From positions 12,110,931 through 12,174,930 of the forward strand of contig OZ020255.1 in assembly GCA_963971285.1 (NCBI GenBank): DNA of 64,000 bases. The letters run 5' to 3'. The stretch's first letter is position 1. Every line of letters starts with the position of its first letter. Shown here piece by piece: positions 62,825 to 64,000 of this stretch. Origin of the DNA: Astropecten irregularis (Eukaryota; Echinodermata; Asteroidea; Paxillosida; Astropectinidae). The notes beneath the pieces are model-generated. The model worked only from the letters and a program-made list of their open reading frames with translations. It made no database searches and had not been told where the DNA came from. The translations under genes were made by a program, and so were the position numbers.

Positions 62825-63760
62825 ATGTCTCCCGCCTGCATAGTCCGCAGAAGCTGGTTGGGATTTTCCGTCGTGTTTATGACGGTCTTTGTCCAGTTCG
62901 CCTCTTCTTCTCGAATTCTGTCAATGATCCCATTGCAATCTACAAGCAGCCATTACATGAACTTCAGACCGGTTATGAGTGCATTAACCCGCGACCACAA
63001 CCACCAGGTTACATTTCTGGTGGCAGCGACAAATGCAGCAGTGTCCTACGAGAAAACTGCGCCGAACGAGAACTTCGATTTTTTAATATACTCCGGACCA
63101 TGGAGTGATACCTATCTGCAGGAAAAGCGTCAGAGTTACCTGGGGGAAATCACGAAAAAGGCCAATAAGGATGGTCGTATAGTGGAGTCTTTCATGACAG
63201 CAGTCCGTGGTGTCAACAGATCGAATACTGTGAATCCGTGGCATGAAACAGCTAAGGAATGCAATTCTATCCTTGGGAATGAGACGCTCATTGCAACGTT
63301 GAAGAAGTCCAGTTTTGACCTGCTGATAGGCGACCCGTCGACTAATTTATGCCCTCCTCTGTTGGCCGAAGTGCTGTCGGTACCGTTTATGCAATTCTCA
63401 GTGATAGGATTTCGGGTAATGAGAGATGATCGCTGGTTCGGCCAACCCATCTACCCTTCCTTCATGCCGATGCCAATACAGTCGTTCTGTGATACGATGC
63501 CTTTTACACAGCGAGTAATAAACTTCTTAAGCTACATGGTTGCCAATCATTTGATCGATCGGAACTGCTTAGCACCATTTGAAGACGTCAAGATGAAACA
63601 TAAGATAGGACCCGGGATTCCACTGAGAAACCTGCTCATGAAATCTCAGCTGCATCTTGTAAACGCTGATATGCAAGTTCAGGACTTCCCACGACCTATA
63701 ATGCCAACTTTTATACCGGTGGGCGGGGTTACAGCCAAACCAGCCCAACCACTGGACGAG
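62825..63760 (+). CDS. UGT: UDP-glycosyltransferase UGT-B, exon 1 (gene continues past the window)
   Basis: 312 codons in phase 0, ending at the donor gag|gtaagc, the same junction as UGT-A. It begins MSPACIVRRSWLGFSVVFMT, a signal peptide, then RILSMIP. H43 in SSHYMNF and D170 in LLIGDP are the expected catalytic pair. The exon ends IPVGGVTAKPAQPLDE. NRS and NET sites suggest luminal glycosylation. It is a close paralogue of UGT-A exon 1; most differences fall between WSDTYLQ and NPWHETA, the region linked to acceptor selection in the family. The exon carries no stop or frameshift. Donor domain, anchor and stop lie beyond position 64,000, so whether this copy is complete cannot be seen. Confidence 0.92.
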
Positions 63761-64000
63761 GTAAGCTAAGAAAATATAATCTTAACAATCAAAAAGGAAA
63801 ACAAAACAATAACCAAAAACAATCCAAAAACGACAAGAAACGCTTTATGATAAGAGATCTGTATACGCTTACGGATTAAAATTATGGGGTCGATTTGACG
63901 AAACCCGTTTTAAATTAGCACCATTTGATCGTAGATCGTAGATTGATCGTAACTAGATTTACGAAGGATAACCCATTTAACTTCAACGTGGGGCTGTAAT
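63761..64000 (+). other. UGT-B intron 1 (partial)
   Basis: AT-rich intron beginning gtaagc, with a short tandem run of gatcgta near 63,926-63,951. No element or exon is seen before the window ends. Confidence 0.8.

Overview
The window reads as animal genomic DNA. It has spliced genes with GT/AG introns, an AT-rich background, a long satellite array, small inverted-repeat transposons, and a run of exactly 200 Ns that looks like a scaffold gap. The only recognisable genes are UDP-glycosyltransferases (UGTs) of the animal family 1 type. Intron positions in the C-terminal half match, as I recall them, those of vertebrate UGT1/UGT2 genes (a 220-bp exon with the same entry and exit phases). I infer a bilaterian, probably a marine invertebrate, and cannot name the species.

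Positions 1 to about 52,325 are one tandem satellite array with a monomer of about 220 bp, roughly 240 copies, running off the left edge. Nearly all monomers share one orientation. The array is built of higher-order repeats: blocks of several distinguishable monomers duplicated with periods of about 880, 1,100, 1,760, 2,407, 4,383 and 4,810 bp, with very few mismatches between copies. Monomer length variants (208, 221, 225 and 191 bp) mark positions inside these blocks. After the N gap at 40,992-41,191, one monomer lies in inverted orientation before the normal orientation resumes. The last 2.5 kb decays into diverged monomers, as expected at a satellite edge. Minus-strand open frames recur across the array. 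They begin with TTG where checked, change frame with every monomer and carry replacement changes freely, so I treat them as non-coding.

Positions 52,326-57,550 hold no complete gene. They contain palindromes and fold-back repeats, a dispersed repeat pair, a minisatellite, one plausible terminal exon of an unidentified gene (54,709-54,849) and a decayed UGT last exon (55,112-55,379).

Positions 57,552-64,000 hold a tandem UGT pair on the plus strand. UGT-A (57,748-61,116) has four recognisable exons but stops just before the expected C-terminal membrane anchor and lacks two glutamines usual in the donor-binding motifs. UGT-B starts at 62,825; only its first exon lies in the window. Both have a TATA-like box about 30-37 bp upstream of an identical 21-bp block, so the promoter was duplicated with the gene. 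A Harbinger-like element sits in intron 1 of UGT-A and a hAT-like element lies between the genes. UGTs conjugate small lipophilic compounds with a sugar from a UDP-sugar in the ER lumen; the array looks like a local birth-and-death cluster with one relic, one possibly altered gene and one apparently intact start.
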